Positions 44,523 to 52,840 of a stretch of 64,000 nt of DNA are shown in pieces. Origin of the DNA: Alphaproteobacteria bacterium (lineage in GTDB: Bacteria; Pseudomonadota; Alphaproteobacteria; Micavibrionales; Micavibrionaceae); assembly GCA_002690045.1 (NCBI GenBank), contig NZDE01000011.1:338582-402581 (forward strand), in the 5' to 3' direction. Positions within the stretch are counted from its first letter, which is position 1; every line of letters starts with the position of its first letter. Both the position numbers and the translations under genes were made by a program. The notes under the pieces were generated by a model. It did no database searches, had not been told where the DNA came from, and was given only the letters and a program-made list of their open reading frames with translations.

Positions 44523-46301
44523 ATGAGTCCACAGTTCGATAATTCTATAGAAAAACTAAATAATGAAAATAAAGATCTTCAAAAGAATGCCGGATTACAC
44601 TGGTATCACTGGTTAATCATTATTGCATCTACTTGCCTCACTTTATACGCGTCACATATTACAAAGCAGCAAAGCGAAAATAATGCCTTTTCAATTTTTC
44701 AAGACCAAGTCCAAAAAGTCATTGAACAAGTTGAAGAACGCATGGGCAAATATGAGATGGCTTTACATTCTGGCGTTGCCATTATTAAAGCACACAACAA
44801 CAGCACGAACTATTCAGATTGGAAAAAATACTCCACTAACTTTAGGATTGAAGAGAAATATCCCGGCATTAATGGGATAGGCGTTATTTACAATGTACCT
44901 AAAGACAAACTAAGCGAATACTTACTCAAAGAGCGTGAGCAGCGCCCTGATTATAAAATCCATCCGCAACACGATGAAGACGAATATTGGCCCATTACAT
45001 ATGTTGAGCCAGAAGAGACAAACCTAAAGGCCATAGGCCTTGATATGGCACATGAAACAAACAGATACAACGCCATAAAAAAAGCCCGCGACACCGCCAC
45101 GCCCCAAGTGACAGGCCCTATAACACTGGTACAAGACAAACAAAAAACACCAGGATTTTTATTTTACATTCCTTTCTATACATCTTCAGATATCCCCCCT
45201 TCACTTGAAGAACGTCGCGAAAAAATTATTGGCGCGGTTTATGCCCCTTTCATTTTTGACAAACTTATCAAAGGCACATTACGTGAAGACGCACGTTCGG
45301 TGAGTATAAAAATTTCAGACGATGACATAATGCTTTATTCTGAAATAGAAAACTTTATGTCACAACCTAAGTTTTCAACGCGTGAGGTTGTTGAGATATA
45401 TGGACGGAAATGGACATTTGATATTGTCACAAACAATAAATTTGACGTGTACACAAATTCAAAGAAACCTTATATCGTCTTGCTCATTGGTTTATTTATT
45501 GAAGCGCTGCTGATTACAATTTTTATCGTGCTTGCGCGCTCAAACAAAAAGGCTGTCGCTTTTGCAAATAAAATGACTGAAAGCTATAGAAAGAAAACCA
45601 TTTTATTAGAAACTGCAAATGAAGAGTTAGAAGAATTTGCCTACCGTACATCGCACGACCTACGGTCTCCCGTTCTCTCAGCACAGAGCTTGATAGAAAT
45701 GATCACGGAAGAGCTAGATGACTTTAAAAATAAAGAAGAAGTCATACGCCAGTGTTTATCGCACGCTGCGACGTCTCTCGAGAAGCTTAGCACACTTATT
45801 GATGACATTTTAAACATTACCAAAGCGACATATGCAGACGATGAGACTACAAAAATAAACATTACAAACGAAATTAATCAGACATTATTAAGCATAAATA
45901 ATCTTGATGGTTATAGCCGGATTTATATACAAAATAACGTGCCTGACGACCTCAACATCACAACAAAAGCCAATGCCTTCCGTGCTGTGATTAACAACTT
46001 AATTTCCAATGCCGTTAAATATCAGGACGAGGCAAAGGAATCTTCTTACTTAAAAATTTATTATACACAAACAAAAGAGAGCCTATTACTTCACTTTGAA
46101 GATAACGGCCTAGGCATTCCCAAAGACCAACAAGAAAAAATATTTCAAATGTTCAAACGATTTCACCCCAAACAGTCTTTTGGTAGCGGGTTGGGTCTTT
46201 ATATCGTTCAAAAAAGCTGCCGTCGTATGAACGCAGAAATTTCATACCACGATACAGGCCAAGGCTCTCTCTTTACTTTAGAGCTCCCTTTGAACGCGTA
46301 A
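44523..46301 (+). CDS. CHASE-domain sensor histidine kinase
   Basis: 592-residue membrane sensor kinase. A first membrane helix (HWLIIIASTCLTLYASHI, about 28-45) is followed by a periplasmic CHASE domain (about 80-300; EKYPGINGIGVIYNVPKD, GPITLVQDKQKTPGFLFYIP), a second helix (IVLLIGLFIEALLITIFIVL) and a short linker. The HisKA domain has the phospho-acceptor near residue 378 in YRTSHDLRSPVLSAQS. The ATPase domain shows N box NNLISNAVKYQD, G1 HFEDNGLGIPKD and G2 GSGLGLYIVQKS. All catalytic motifs are intact. No response regulator gene is adjacent, so it is an orphan kinase. CHASE domains sense small extracellular ligands; this one's ligand is unknown. Confidence 0.93.
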   Translation: MSPQFDNSIEKLNNENKDLQKNAGLHWYHWLIIIASTCLTLYASHITKQQSENNAFSIFQDQVQKVIEQVEERMGKYEMALHSGVAIIKAHNNSTNYSDWKKYSTNFRIEEKYPGINGIGVIYNVPKDKLSEYLLKEREQRPDYKIHPQHDEDEYWPITYVEPEETNLKAIGLDMAHETNRYNAIKKARDTATPQVTGPITLVQDKQKTPGFLFYIPFYTSSDIPPSLEERREKIIGAVYAPFIFDKLIKGTLREDARSVSIKISDDDIMLYSEIENFMSQPKFSTREVVEIYGRKWTFDIVTNNKFDVYTNSKKPYIVLLIGLFIEALLITIFIVLARSNKKAVAFANKMTESYRKKTILLETANEELEEFAYRTSHDLRSPVLSAQSLIEMITEELDDFKNKEEVIRQCLSHAATSLEKLSTLIDDILNITKATYADDETTKINITNEINQTLLSINNLDGYSRIYIQNNVPDDLNITTKANAFRAVINNLISNAVKYQDEAKESSYLKIYYTQTKESLLLHFEDNGLGIPKDQQEKIFQMFKRFHPKQSFGSGLGLYIVQKSCRRMNAEISYHDTGQGSLFTLELPLNA

Positions 46302-46321
46302 TCATTCAACCTTCAAAATGT

Positions 46322-46468
46322 TTAAGGCTTTGGCCCATTAGGCTTTTTATCTTTAGGAGGATTCTTGCTTTTATCAGCGTGCTCATCACGCTCCTCATCG
46401 CGCGGCGATGGTTTTACAGGCTTGATATTTATTCTCGGTATCGGTGAAATCGGCGATATGCCACTCAT
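46322..46468 (-). CDS. Small basic Pro-rich protein, 48 residues, downstream of fliJ
   Basis: A short gene with a good ribosome-binding site (GGGAG about 8 bases before the ATG at 46468). The product is MSGISPISPIPRINIKPVKP followed by a Lys/Asp/Arg/Pro-rich, probably disordered tail ending KKPNGPKP. It lies on the same strand 60-odd bases after fliJ. Between them is a 15-codon open frame starting three bases after the fliJ stop (ATG about 46528, MLDIASQIMRAIEDA). No family was recognised. Its position suggests a small accessory of the flagellar export or motility operon. Its composition is unlike its neighbours, so a chance ORF cannot be excluded. Confidence 0.5.
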   Translation of the reverse strand: MSGISPISPIPRINIKPVKPSPRDEERDEHADKSKNPPKDKKPNGPKP

Positions 46469-46530
46469 TAGCTTTCTCCCTTATGCATCCTCTATTGCTC
46501 GCATAATTTGCGAAGCAATGTCAAGCATGA

Positions 46531-46962
46531 TCACTCGTCCTCCTCCTGCTGGCGGCGGAAAGCGTCTAGACCGATTTCGTCGAGCATGTCGCCTTCTTTT
46601 TTAGCGATTTCGCGAGCTTCTTCGGCGGCTCGGCGTTCGGCGGTGATTTCGGCCTTCTTTAACTCGGCAAAGGCCGCGCGTACGTCTTCACGGGCGATTT
46701 CGACTTTTTTTTCTAATGCGGCGAGCGCGTCATCTATTTCATCAATCTTTTTGCGCATACCTTCAACATAGGGGCCGAAGAAACTTTGCGTATCTATGCC
46801 GTCCATATCTTTCATCGCTTCGCTTTCATGGGCGATTTCATCAATTATGGATTGCTTTTTCTGTTCAAGGGTTTCGACTTCGCGGTAGAGGTCGGCAAGC
46901 ACGGTTTGCTTGTCATCAACGGTCTTTTTATAGAGCCTGATTAGCGGGTCAAGATTTGCCAT
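46531..46962 (-). CDS. fliJ: FliJ, flagellar export chaperone
   Basis: 143-residue coiled-coil protein that works with the FliI ATPase at the flagellar type III export gate. Almost the whole chain is heptad-like and charged: NLDPLIRLYKKTVDDKQTVL, EIDDALAALEKKVEIAREDV, AELKKAEITAERRAAEEARE. Length and the MANLDPLIRLYK opening fit FliJ. It starts five bases after fliI ends, the standard fliI-fliJ arrangement. Confidence 0.9.
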   Translation of the reverse strand: MANLDPLIRLYKKTVDDKQTVLADLYREVETLEQKKQSIIDEIAHESEAMKDMDGIDTQSFFGPYVEGMRKKIDEIDDALAALEKKVEIAREDVRAAFAELKKAEITAERRAAEEAREIAKKEGDMLDEIGLDAFRRQQEEDE

Positions 46963-46967
46963 TTAGC

Positions 46968-48335
46968 TTATTGGCCTTTTTGTTCGTTGCCACCTGCAGG
47001 GTTAGGTTTTGCCGCGCCCAGAATTTGGTTCATACGGGCAAAGCCTTCATCAATTGAGGTTTGTTCATCTTTATTCTGGCGCAAGAATTCTTCGATTTGC
47101 GGATAGAGCTTTATCGCCTCATCAACCGCGGGGTCTGAGCCTTTTCGATATGCACCAAGACGGATAAGTTCAGCCATATCTTCATAAGCGGTCAGCACTT
47201 GTTTGGCGCGGCGCAGCGTCGCGTTCTGCATGTCATTAAAGCAATGCGGCAATGAACGCGATACAGATTTTGTTACATTAATGGCGGGATAACGCCCACG
47301 GTCAGCAATGGAACGTTCCATCACAATATGGCCATCAACAATACCGCGCACAGCATCGGCAACAGGTTCGTTATGGTCATCCCCTTCAACAAGGACGGAG
47401 AATATCCCCGTAATCGCCCCCTCACCTGCCTGACCAGGGCCCGCACGTTCCAATAGGCGTGCAAGTTCACCAAATGTTGTTGGTGGATAGCCTTTTGTCG
47501 TTGGCGGCTCCCCTGCAGAAAGGCCAATTTCACGCTGCGCCATCGCGAAACGGGTGATTGAGTCAATCAAACATAAGACTTGTTTCCCCTGCGCGCGAAA
47601 ATATTCTGACACCGCCAAAGTCATATACGCGGCCTGCCGGCGCATTAATGCCGGCTCATCCCCCGTTGCCACAATAACAACGGAGCGCGCCAAGCCATCT
47701 GGGCCGAGGTCATCTTCTAAGAATTCTTGCACTTCGCGTCCACGTTCACCGACCAAGCCAATCACAGCGACGTCAGCCTCCATATAACGTGCCATCATCG
47801 ACAGCGTAACGGACTTACCGACACCAGAGCCAGCAAAAATGCCCATACGCTGCCCCTGACATATTGGGGTAAACGTATTAACCGCGCGTACGCCCAAATC
47901 AAGCTTAGGGCCGATGCGTGTGCGGGTATGTGCATTTGGCGGGCTGTTCTTTAACGGAATAGGATGCCCGCCAAGTTTTAATGGGCCAAGCCCATCGACA
48001 GGCTCACCAAGTGCGTTAATAACACGGCCGAGCCATGTTTCATCGGGCAGGACAACAGGCTGCGTATCTTGAATAACGGCGCGGCAGCCAAGGCCAATGC
48101 CTTCTAACGCCCCGAAAGGCATTAACAGCGCCCTATTTTCGCGGAACCCCACAACTTCACAAGGCACGTTTTTATTTGGATTTGGGCGTAGATGCACCAT
48201 AGACCCAATAGATAGCTCGTTCCCAAAGCCCGCGATTTCGACTAATAAGCCCAATATTTTGGTAACGCGGCCATAAAATTCATGGTCGGTTAACTGTTCA
48301 ATTGCGGCTTCGGCTTTTTGGTATAATCTATCCAT
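46968..48335 (-). CDS. fliI: FliI, flagellum-specific export ATPase
   Basis: 455-residue ATPase related to F1 beta that unfolds and delivers substrates to the flagellar export gate. Walker A is AGSGVGKS (residues 168-175). [19 protein letters not shown], Walker B with [20 protein letters not shown] and the [20 protein letters not shown] loop follow, as does the conserved [20 protein letters not shown]. Length fits FliI. It leads the fliI-fliJ operon and is transcribed away from ctrA, sharing a promoter region that holds clustered CtrA-like half sites. Confidence 0.97.
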   Translation of the reverse strand: MDRLYQKAEAAIEQLTDHEFYGRVTKILGLLVEIAGFGNELSIGSMVHLRPNPNKNVPCEVVGFRENRALLMPFGALEGIGLGCRAVIQDTQPVVLPDETWLGRVINALGEPVDGLGPLKLGGHPIPLKNSPPNAHTRTRIGPKLDLGVRAVNTFTPICQGQRMGIFAGSGVGKSVTLSMMARYMEADVAVIGLVGERGREVQEFLEDDLGPDGLARSVVIVATGDEPALMRRQAAYMTLAVSEYFRAQGKQVLCLIDSITRFAMAQREIGLSAGEPPTTKGYPPTTFGELARLLERAGPGQAGEGAITGIFSVLVEGDDHNEPVADAVRGIVDGHIVMERSIADRGRYPAINVTKSVSRSLPHCFNDMQNATLRRAKQVLTAYEDMAELIRLGAYRKGSDPAVDEAIKLYPQIEEFLRQNKDEQTSIDEGFARMNQILGAAKPNPAGGNEQKGQ

Positions 48336-48428
48336 TAAAATACAAGAAATTCAGTGGTCAAAGTGATGTACACGAATATGTACGTAGCCCTTATTATACA
48401 TGAGTTGATCCATTATAAGTGAAAAATG

Positions 48429-48497
48429 TTAAAATAAATTTGTTAACGTTGTTAATATTTGTTAATATATTAGTAATGTGGGTTAACTTTTGCTTAC
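48429..48497. promoter_or_regulatory. Clustered TTAA half sites (CtrA-type) between fliI and ctrA
   Basis: At least five TTAA motifs occur within 70 bases. One pair, TTAA-CTTTTGC-TTAC (48483-48497), has the seven-base spacing of the CtrA recognition site TTAA-N7-TTAA with one mismatch. Others (48443-48447 TTAAC, 48452-48455, 48462-48465) have spacings of 5-6. CtrA is known in Caulobacter to regulate itself and flagellar genes, so this region is a likely dual target. Confidence 0.5.
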
Positions 48498-48593
48498 CAA
48501 ATTTAAGCAGTTAAAGTTAGGGTCAGAGAATATATCCGTGTACCTGCGGCCGCAATGGCTGCAAAAATAATATTTTTTATAAGGAAACAGCAC

Positions 48594-49295
48594 ATGCGTG
48601 TACTTTTGGTAGAAGACGATACATCAACAGCAAAAAGTATTGAATTAATGCTTAAATCTGAAGGTTATGTTGTTGATACAACTGACCTTGGTGAGGATGG
48701 TCTTGAAATTGGTAAAATCTATGATTACGACATTATCATTCTTGATTTGATGTTGCCTGATATGGATGGTTACGATGTATTGAAAGCTTTCCGCGCATCT
48801 AAAGTTGAAACACCTATCCTTATCCTTTCTGGTCTTGCGGAAATGGAAAACAAAATTAAAGGTCTTGGCTTCGGCGCTGACGATTATTTAACAAAGCCAT
48901 TTGATAAGCGCGAATTAGTTGCGCGCATTCAGGCGATTGTTCGTCGTTCACAAGGTCATGCACAGAGCGAGATTAAGACAGGAAAAATCACTGTTAACCT
49001 AGATGCACGTACAGTCCATATTGATAATCAGCCACTGCACCTTACGGGCAAAGAATACGGCATAATCGAGCTTCTATCTTTGCGTAAAGGCACAACATTG
49101 ACCAAAGAAATGTTCCTGAACCACCTTTACGGCGGCATGGATGAGCCTGAAGTTAAGATTATCGACGTATTTATCTGTAAGCTTCGTAAAAAGATTGAAA
49201 AAGCCGCTGGCGGTGAAAGCTATATTGAAACTGTATGGGGCCGTGGTTACGTCCTTCGCGATCCACAGGAAGCATCATCTAAAGCAACAGCATAA
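48594..49295 (+). CDS. ctrA: CtrA cell-cycle response regulator
   Basis: Master transcription regulator of cell cycle, division and motility in alphaproteobacteria. The ATG at 48594 is used: AAGGAAA lies 6-8 bases upstream and [20 protein letters not shown] is the standard CtrA N-terminus; the frame runs 13 codons further without support. The 233-residue product has the phospho-acceptor Asp51 ([17 protein letters not shown]), the [20 protein letters not shown] linker, and the OmpR-type winged helix ([53 protein letters not shown]). The ending differs from Caulobacter CtrA, as is normal. Confidence 0.95.
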   Translation: MRVLLVEDDTSTAKSIELMLKSEGYVVDTTDLGEDGLEIGKIYDYDIIILDLMLPDMDGYDVLKAFRASKVETPILILSGLAEMENKIKGLGFGADDYLTKPFDKRELVARIQAIVRRSQGHAQSEIKTGKITVNLDARTVHIDNQPLHLTGKEYGIIELLSLRKGTTLTKEMFLNHLYGGMDEPEVKIIDVFICKLRKKIEKAAGGESYIETVWGRGYVLRDPQEASSKATA

Positions 49296-49307
49296 GCGCT
49301 TAATGTC

Positions 49308-50291
49308 ATGATGACATTTATATGTCGCACAATAAGTTTTTTAGCCAAGGCAGCCACAATTGCCTTGGTTTTTTGTTTGCTTGCATGTTTTGGTGTCACA
49401 AAAATCATGTGGCTTAACTACTTCCCGCCTTTTATGTTTCAATATTTTATTGGCGCGGCGGTTTTGGCCTTAGTCTTTCTTGGGCTTCGCAATCTTAAAT
49501 GGCTATTACTCTGCGCGTTTCTGACATGCGCTACAGGTTATGAATATATTGCAGCCAACAACCTTTTGTCATCGCCGCCTTCTGTTGTTTCTGATGACAG
49601 CTACGCACTAAAAATTATTAGCTTTAATCAGCTTCGCTATAATAAACATGTCGGCACATTCTTATCCCGTCCTGATGTACAAAGCGCCGATGTTATTGTT
49701 CTGCTAGAAGCCAACAAGCACAGCAAAGAAAGTGCCCAAAAACTAAAAAACATATTTCCGCATCAGTTCATGGCACTAGGCTTAAGCTCCAAGTCAATGA
49801 TTGTGCTTAGTAAGTACCCTTTGGAAAATCTGGAACGTATTCGCATGTTTGAAGATGACCCCGCAGAAAACTTTATTGTGCATTTTGATGTCACTCCAGA
49901 CACCAACAATACGCCTACGCGCATTATCGCTCTCCACACCAAAGCGCCAATCCCTTACCGCCGTATAGCCGAACGTAATACTGAGTTAGCACGCCTTAGC
50001 GAAGTCATTAATAATGCGCCGAAGGATAGGCCTATTATTGCGCTCGGGGATTTTAACATCACGCCTTATAATCTAAATTTCAAAAATCTATTGAAGCAAA
50101 CGGGTTTAACATCACTACACAGCGTTTATAACTTACCTGCTCATAGCTGGCCTAGCTTTTCGCCTTGGGTGTTACGCTTTCAGATAGACCATATATTGAT
50201 AAATGGCCGTGTCCAACCTATCAGCCTTAAAGCCATAAAAGCTGACGGCTCAGACCATCTGGCTTTAAGCGGAAGCTTTGCCATCGAATAG
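49308..50291 (+). CDS. Membrane-anchored endonuclease/exonuclease/phosphatase family protein
   Basis: 327 residues. The N-terminal 80 residues hold three hydrophobic helices (ATIALVFCLLACFGVTKIMW, FQYFIGAAVLALVFLGL, WLLLCAFLTCATGYEYI). The EEP fold follows with recognisable catalytic motifs: KIISFNQLRYN, VIVLLEANK, RIIALHTKAPI, IIALGDFNITPYN, FQIDHILINGR and GSDHLALSGSF. The metal- and phosphate-binding residues (Glu, Asp-Asn, Asp-His) are present, so it should hydrolyse a phosphodiester or phosphomonoester outside the cytoplasm. Proteins of this shape are often annotated as vancomycin-resistance VanJ-like. The substrate is unknown. It starts 13 bases after ctrA and could be read through from it. 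Confidence 0.83.
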   Translation: MMTFICRTISFLAKAATIALVFCLLACFGVTKIMWLNYFPPFMFQYFIGAAVLALVFLGLRNLKWLLLCAFLTCATGYEYIAANNLLSSPPSVVSDDSYALKIISFNQLRYNKHVGTFLSRPDVQSADVIVLLEANKHSKESAQKLKNIFPHQFMALGLSSKSMIVLSKYPLENLERIRMFEDDPAENFIVHFDVTPDTNNTPTRIIALHTKAPIPYRRIAERNTELARLSEVINNAPKDRPIIALGDFNITPYNLNFKNLLKQTGLTSLHSVYNLPAHSWPSFSPWVLRFQIDHILINGRVQPISLKAIKADGSDHLALSGSFAIE

Positions 50292-50363
50292 CCCACAAAC
50301 TGAATTGCCATAATCATGTTTATGGTTGTTTTTGTATGCCGACTCCGCTATACTCCCCCCATA

Positions 50364-50464
50364 TAGTTGCATCAGTTTATTTTATTACAGCGCCTTATGT
50401 CGCTCACCTATGCTTTATAGGCATCGCGCCATATGGCTTGCCCTAAAACAAACTGATACAACTA
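50364..50464 (+). promoter_or_regulatory. Long inverted repeat with internal hairpins ahead of pgsA
   Basis: TAGTTGCATCAGTTT (50364-50378) pairs with AAACTGATACAACTA (50450-50464) over 14 of 15 positions, enclosing 71 bases. Inside are a 5-base-pair hairpin CCTAT-GCTTT-ATAGG (50407-50421) and the palindrome GCCATATGGC. The folded RNA would be a closed multi-branch structure ending about 30 bases before the pgsA ATG. It has no T tract, so it is not a simple terminator. It may be a cis-acting leader RNA or a transposon-type remnant. Confidence 0.4.
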
Positions 50465-50495
50465 AAGTTAACATTAATAATTTGCTGAGCCAAAC

Positions 50496-51053
50496 ATGCC
50501 GCTTAATATACCGAATATATTAACGCTTCTGCGTATTCTTACTTTGCCTTTATTGCTTTGGCTTATTTATCTGGATTCTGCGGCAGCGGCGCCATGGGCA
50601 TTTGCGCTTTATGTATTAAGTGCGATTACGGATTTCTTTGACGGTTACTTGGCGCGCAAGCTTAACCAGACATCAGCCTTTGGTACATTCATTGACCCAA
50701 TTGCGGATAAAATATTTGTACTTGGTGTATTATTAGTCTTGGTTGACCTAGCCATTCTTGATGGGCTGTGGCTGATTGCCGTTTTAATCATCATTGTGCG
50801 CGAATTACTAGTTTCTGGCCTGCGTGAATTTTTGGGGCCATATAATGTAAAGCTGCCCGTCACGCAGCTTGCAAAATGGAAAACAACAATACAAATGGTG
50901 GCGCTTGCCGCCTTGATATTAACGCCTATGTCAGCGCTTGCTTATGCCGCTGGCTTAGGATTTTTGGGGGTCGCGGCCTTGTTGACATTAATCACAGGGA
51001 CGCAGTATTTAATAGCCGGTATAAAAGCTATGGGGGAAATTGACAAACAATGA
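50496..51053 (+). CDS. pgsA: CDP-diacylglycerol-glycerol-3-phosphate 3-phosphatidyltransferase PgsA
   Basis: Inner-membrane enzyme that makes phosphatidylglycerol phosphate. 185 residues with four to six helices. The CDP-alcohol phosphotransferase motif D-x2-D-G-x2-A-R-x8-G-x3-D-x3-D is intact: TDFFDGYLARKLNQTSAFGT, then FIDPIADK. The opening NIPNILTLLRILTLPLLLWL and the ARG-type VRELLVSGLREFLG are typical of PgsA. Its stop overlaps the ribA start by four bases (ATGA). It starts an operon-like run with ribA, pyrD, a peptide-binding protein and kdsB. Confidence 0.95.
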   Translation: MPLNIPNILTLLRILTLPLLLWLIYLDSAAAAPWAFALYVLSAITDFFDGYLARKLNQTSAFGTFIDPIADKIFVLGVLLVLVDLAILDGLWLIAVLIIIVRELLVSGLREFLGPYNVKLPVTQLAKWKTTIQMVALAALILTPMSALAYAAGLGFLGVAALLTLITGTQYLIAGIKAMGEIDKQ

Positions 51054-51700
51054 GCACTAAAACACAACTTATAACTAGCGCAAGTATTCAAACTCAAGTT
51101 GATGTTCCATGTAGCATTACTGACAAAAGCCGCAACACGCCACGTTTTGTAACTTTTGATAATCTATGTGATAATAAAGAGCATATTGCCCTTGTATATA
51201 GCGGCGATGTTTGGACACCAGAACAAGAAAATATTGCGCCTCCTTTAGTGCGTATCCATTCAAAATGTCTGACGGGAGATACATTTGGTTCTCGCCTATG
51301 TGATTGTGGCCAACAACTGCATCACGCTCAAGACTGCATTTCTAGACATGGCGGCGTACTACTTTATATGGACCAAGAGGGACGCGGCATAGGTCTGTAT
51401 AACAAATTGAAATGTTACTTCCTCAAAGCTACACAGGGTCTAGATACATATGAAGCCAATCGTCACCTGAACTTTCCAGATGACTTACGTGACTACACAC
51501 CTGCCGCAGAAATGCTGCTTGCTTTGAATATTGAGCGGATTAAATTGCTAACAAACAATCCAGACAAAGCAAAACAAATTACAAAGCATGGAATTGAAAT
51601 TACTTCATTAGAAAATACCCCAACATTTGAAACCGAAGAAAATCACGACTATTTGGCTTGCAAGAAGAAGAAAACCCAGCATAATCTAAACATCAAATAG
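51050..51700 (+). CDS. ribA: GTP cyclohydrolase II (stand-alone RibA)
   Basis: Converts GTP to 2,5-diamino-6-ribosylaminopyrimidinone phosphate, the first step of riboflavin synthesis. 216 residues. The zinc cysteines are Cys73, Cys84 and Cys86 in VRIHSKCLTGDTFGSRLCDC. The catalytic region YMDQEGRGIGLYNKLKCYFL, the DTYEANRHLNF segment, LLTNNPDKAKQI and the final DYLACKKKKTQHNL all match the family. Many alphaproteobacteria carry RibA fused to RibB, so a separate copy coupled to pgsA is unusual. The coding sequence is visibly more AT-rich than the flanking pgsA and pyrD, a hint of separate origin. Confidence 0.92.
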   Translation: MSTKTQLITSASIQTQVDVPCSITDKSRNTPRFVTFDNLCDNKEHIALVYSGDVWTPEQENIAPPLVRIHSKCLTGDTFGSRLCDCGQQLHHAQDCISRHGGVLLYMDQEGRGIGLYNKLKCYFLKATQGLDTYEANRHLNFPDDLRDYTPAAEMLLALNIERIKLLTNNPDKAKQITKHGIEITSLENTPTFETEENHDYLACKKKKTQHNLNIK

Positions 51701-51739
51701 CGATTCTTTGACCCTGATAAAAAGACTGCAAACCACGCA

Positions 51740-52840
51740 ATGGATTACCAAAAGCTGCGCCCATTATTATTTATGCTCCCTGCGGAAACCGCGCACGGTC
51801 TTGCCATTCATGCATTAAAGACAGGCCTTATCAAAGCAAAGCCGACACAGGCAGACTATAGCGCATTAAAAACACAGCTTTGGCATTTAAACTTCCCCAC
51901 CCCTGTCGGCCTTGCCGCGGGGTTTGATAAAAACGCTGATGTTCTCACGCCGCTTTTACAGCTTGGCTTTGGTTTTGTTGAATGCGGCACGGTGACTATA
52001 AAACCGCAAATCGGCAATCCTAAACCACGTATTTTTCGCTGTCCTGAACAGCGCGCAGTCATAAACCGTATGGGCTTCCCCGGAAAAGGCGTAAATGCCT
52101 TTAAAGAAAACTTTAGTGCTTTTTTAAATGCCCGTCCGCGCCCGCAAGGTATTGTCGGCATTAATATTGGCATGAATAAAGATCAAACCAATCCGGCGGA
52201 TGATTATCGCCGCTTAATTGCGCAGATTGGCGCAATGGCGGATTACATCACCATTAATATTTCATCCCCCAACACACCGGGTCTGCGTGATTTGCAGAAA
52301 CGTGATGCGTTTTTAGATATTACCGCCGCCGTATTAGATGCCCGCCAAAAATATTGCAGCGATGCACAGCAGCCGCCTGTATTGGTCAAGCTTGCGCCCG
52401 ATTTGGATAATGCCCAGCAAGAAGAGCTTGCACAGGCCGCTTTAGATAGCGGAATTGACGGCCTTATCCTGAGCAATACGACACTAGCGCGGCCGAGCGA
52501 TTTACCACAGAAATTCGCTGATGAAAAAGGTGGGCTTTCGGGGGCGCCTCTTAAGGAAAAATCAACAGAAATCATTCATAATTTTTATGCACTGACCAAA
52601 GGGCAAATCCCAATAATTGGTGTCGGCGGTATTGAAAATGCGCAAGATGCCTATGATAAAATAAAGGCCGGCGCGTCATTAGTGCAGCTATATAGCGCAT
52701 TAGTGTATCAAGGTCCGCATTTGGCGCAGAACATTAACGACGATTTATTAAATTTATTAAAACATGACGGCTACACACATATTTCTGACGCTGTCGGGGC
52801 AAACCATAAAGGAGAAATCCCAAATGAAATTCGGGCTTAA
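51740..52840 (+). CDS. pyrD: Dihydroorotate dehydrogenase (quinone), class 2
   Basis: Membrane-associated flavoenzyme of pyrimidine synthesis that passes electrons to quinone. 366 residues. The N-terminal helical extension (MDYQKLRPLLFMLPAETAHG) marks class 2. Signature segments are FPTPVGLAAGFDKNADVL, VINRMGFPGKGVNAF, INIGMNKDQTNP, YITINISSPNTPGLRDLQ, and the phosphate/FMN site IPIIGVGGIENAQDAYDKIK. The catalytic Ser is in NISSPNT. It starts 39 bases after ribA and its end overlaps the next gene by 17 bases. Confidence 0.97.
   Translation: MDYQKLRPLLFMLPAETAHGLAIHALKTGLIKAKPTQADYSALKTQLWHLNFPTPVGLAAGFDKNADVLTPLLQLGFGFVECGTVTIKPQIGNPKPRIFRCPEQRAVINRMGFPGKGVNAFKENFSAFLNARPRPQGIVGINIGMNKDQTNPADDYRRLIAQIGAMADYITINISSPNTPGLRDLQKRDAFLDITAAVLDARQKYCSDAQQPPVLVKLAPDLDNAQQEELAQAALDSGIDGLILSNTTLARPSDLPQKFADEKGGLSGAPLKEKSTEIIHNFYALTKGQIPIIGVGGIENAQDAYDKIKAGASLVQLYSALVYQGPHLAQNINDDLLNLLKHDGYTHISDAVGANHKGEIPNEIRA

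Noticed and set aside
46301-46640. Plus-strand frames 46365-46604 and 46508-46771
   Set aside because: They are antisense to fliJ and to the 48-codon gene, which has a proper ribosome-binding site.
50292-50495. FMN riboswitch ahead of the operon containing ribA
   Set aside because: The conserved FMN-riboswitch core was not found. The structure present is a long closing stem with unrelated loops.
50326-50523. 65-codon open frame between the EEP gene and pgsA
   Set aside because: It overlaps the pgsA start in another frame, has unlike-protein composition, and covers the inverted repeat region.
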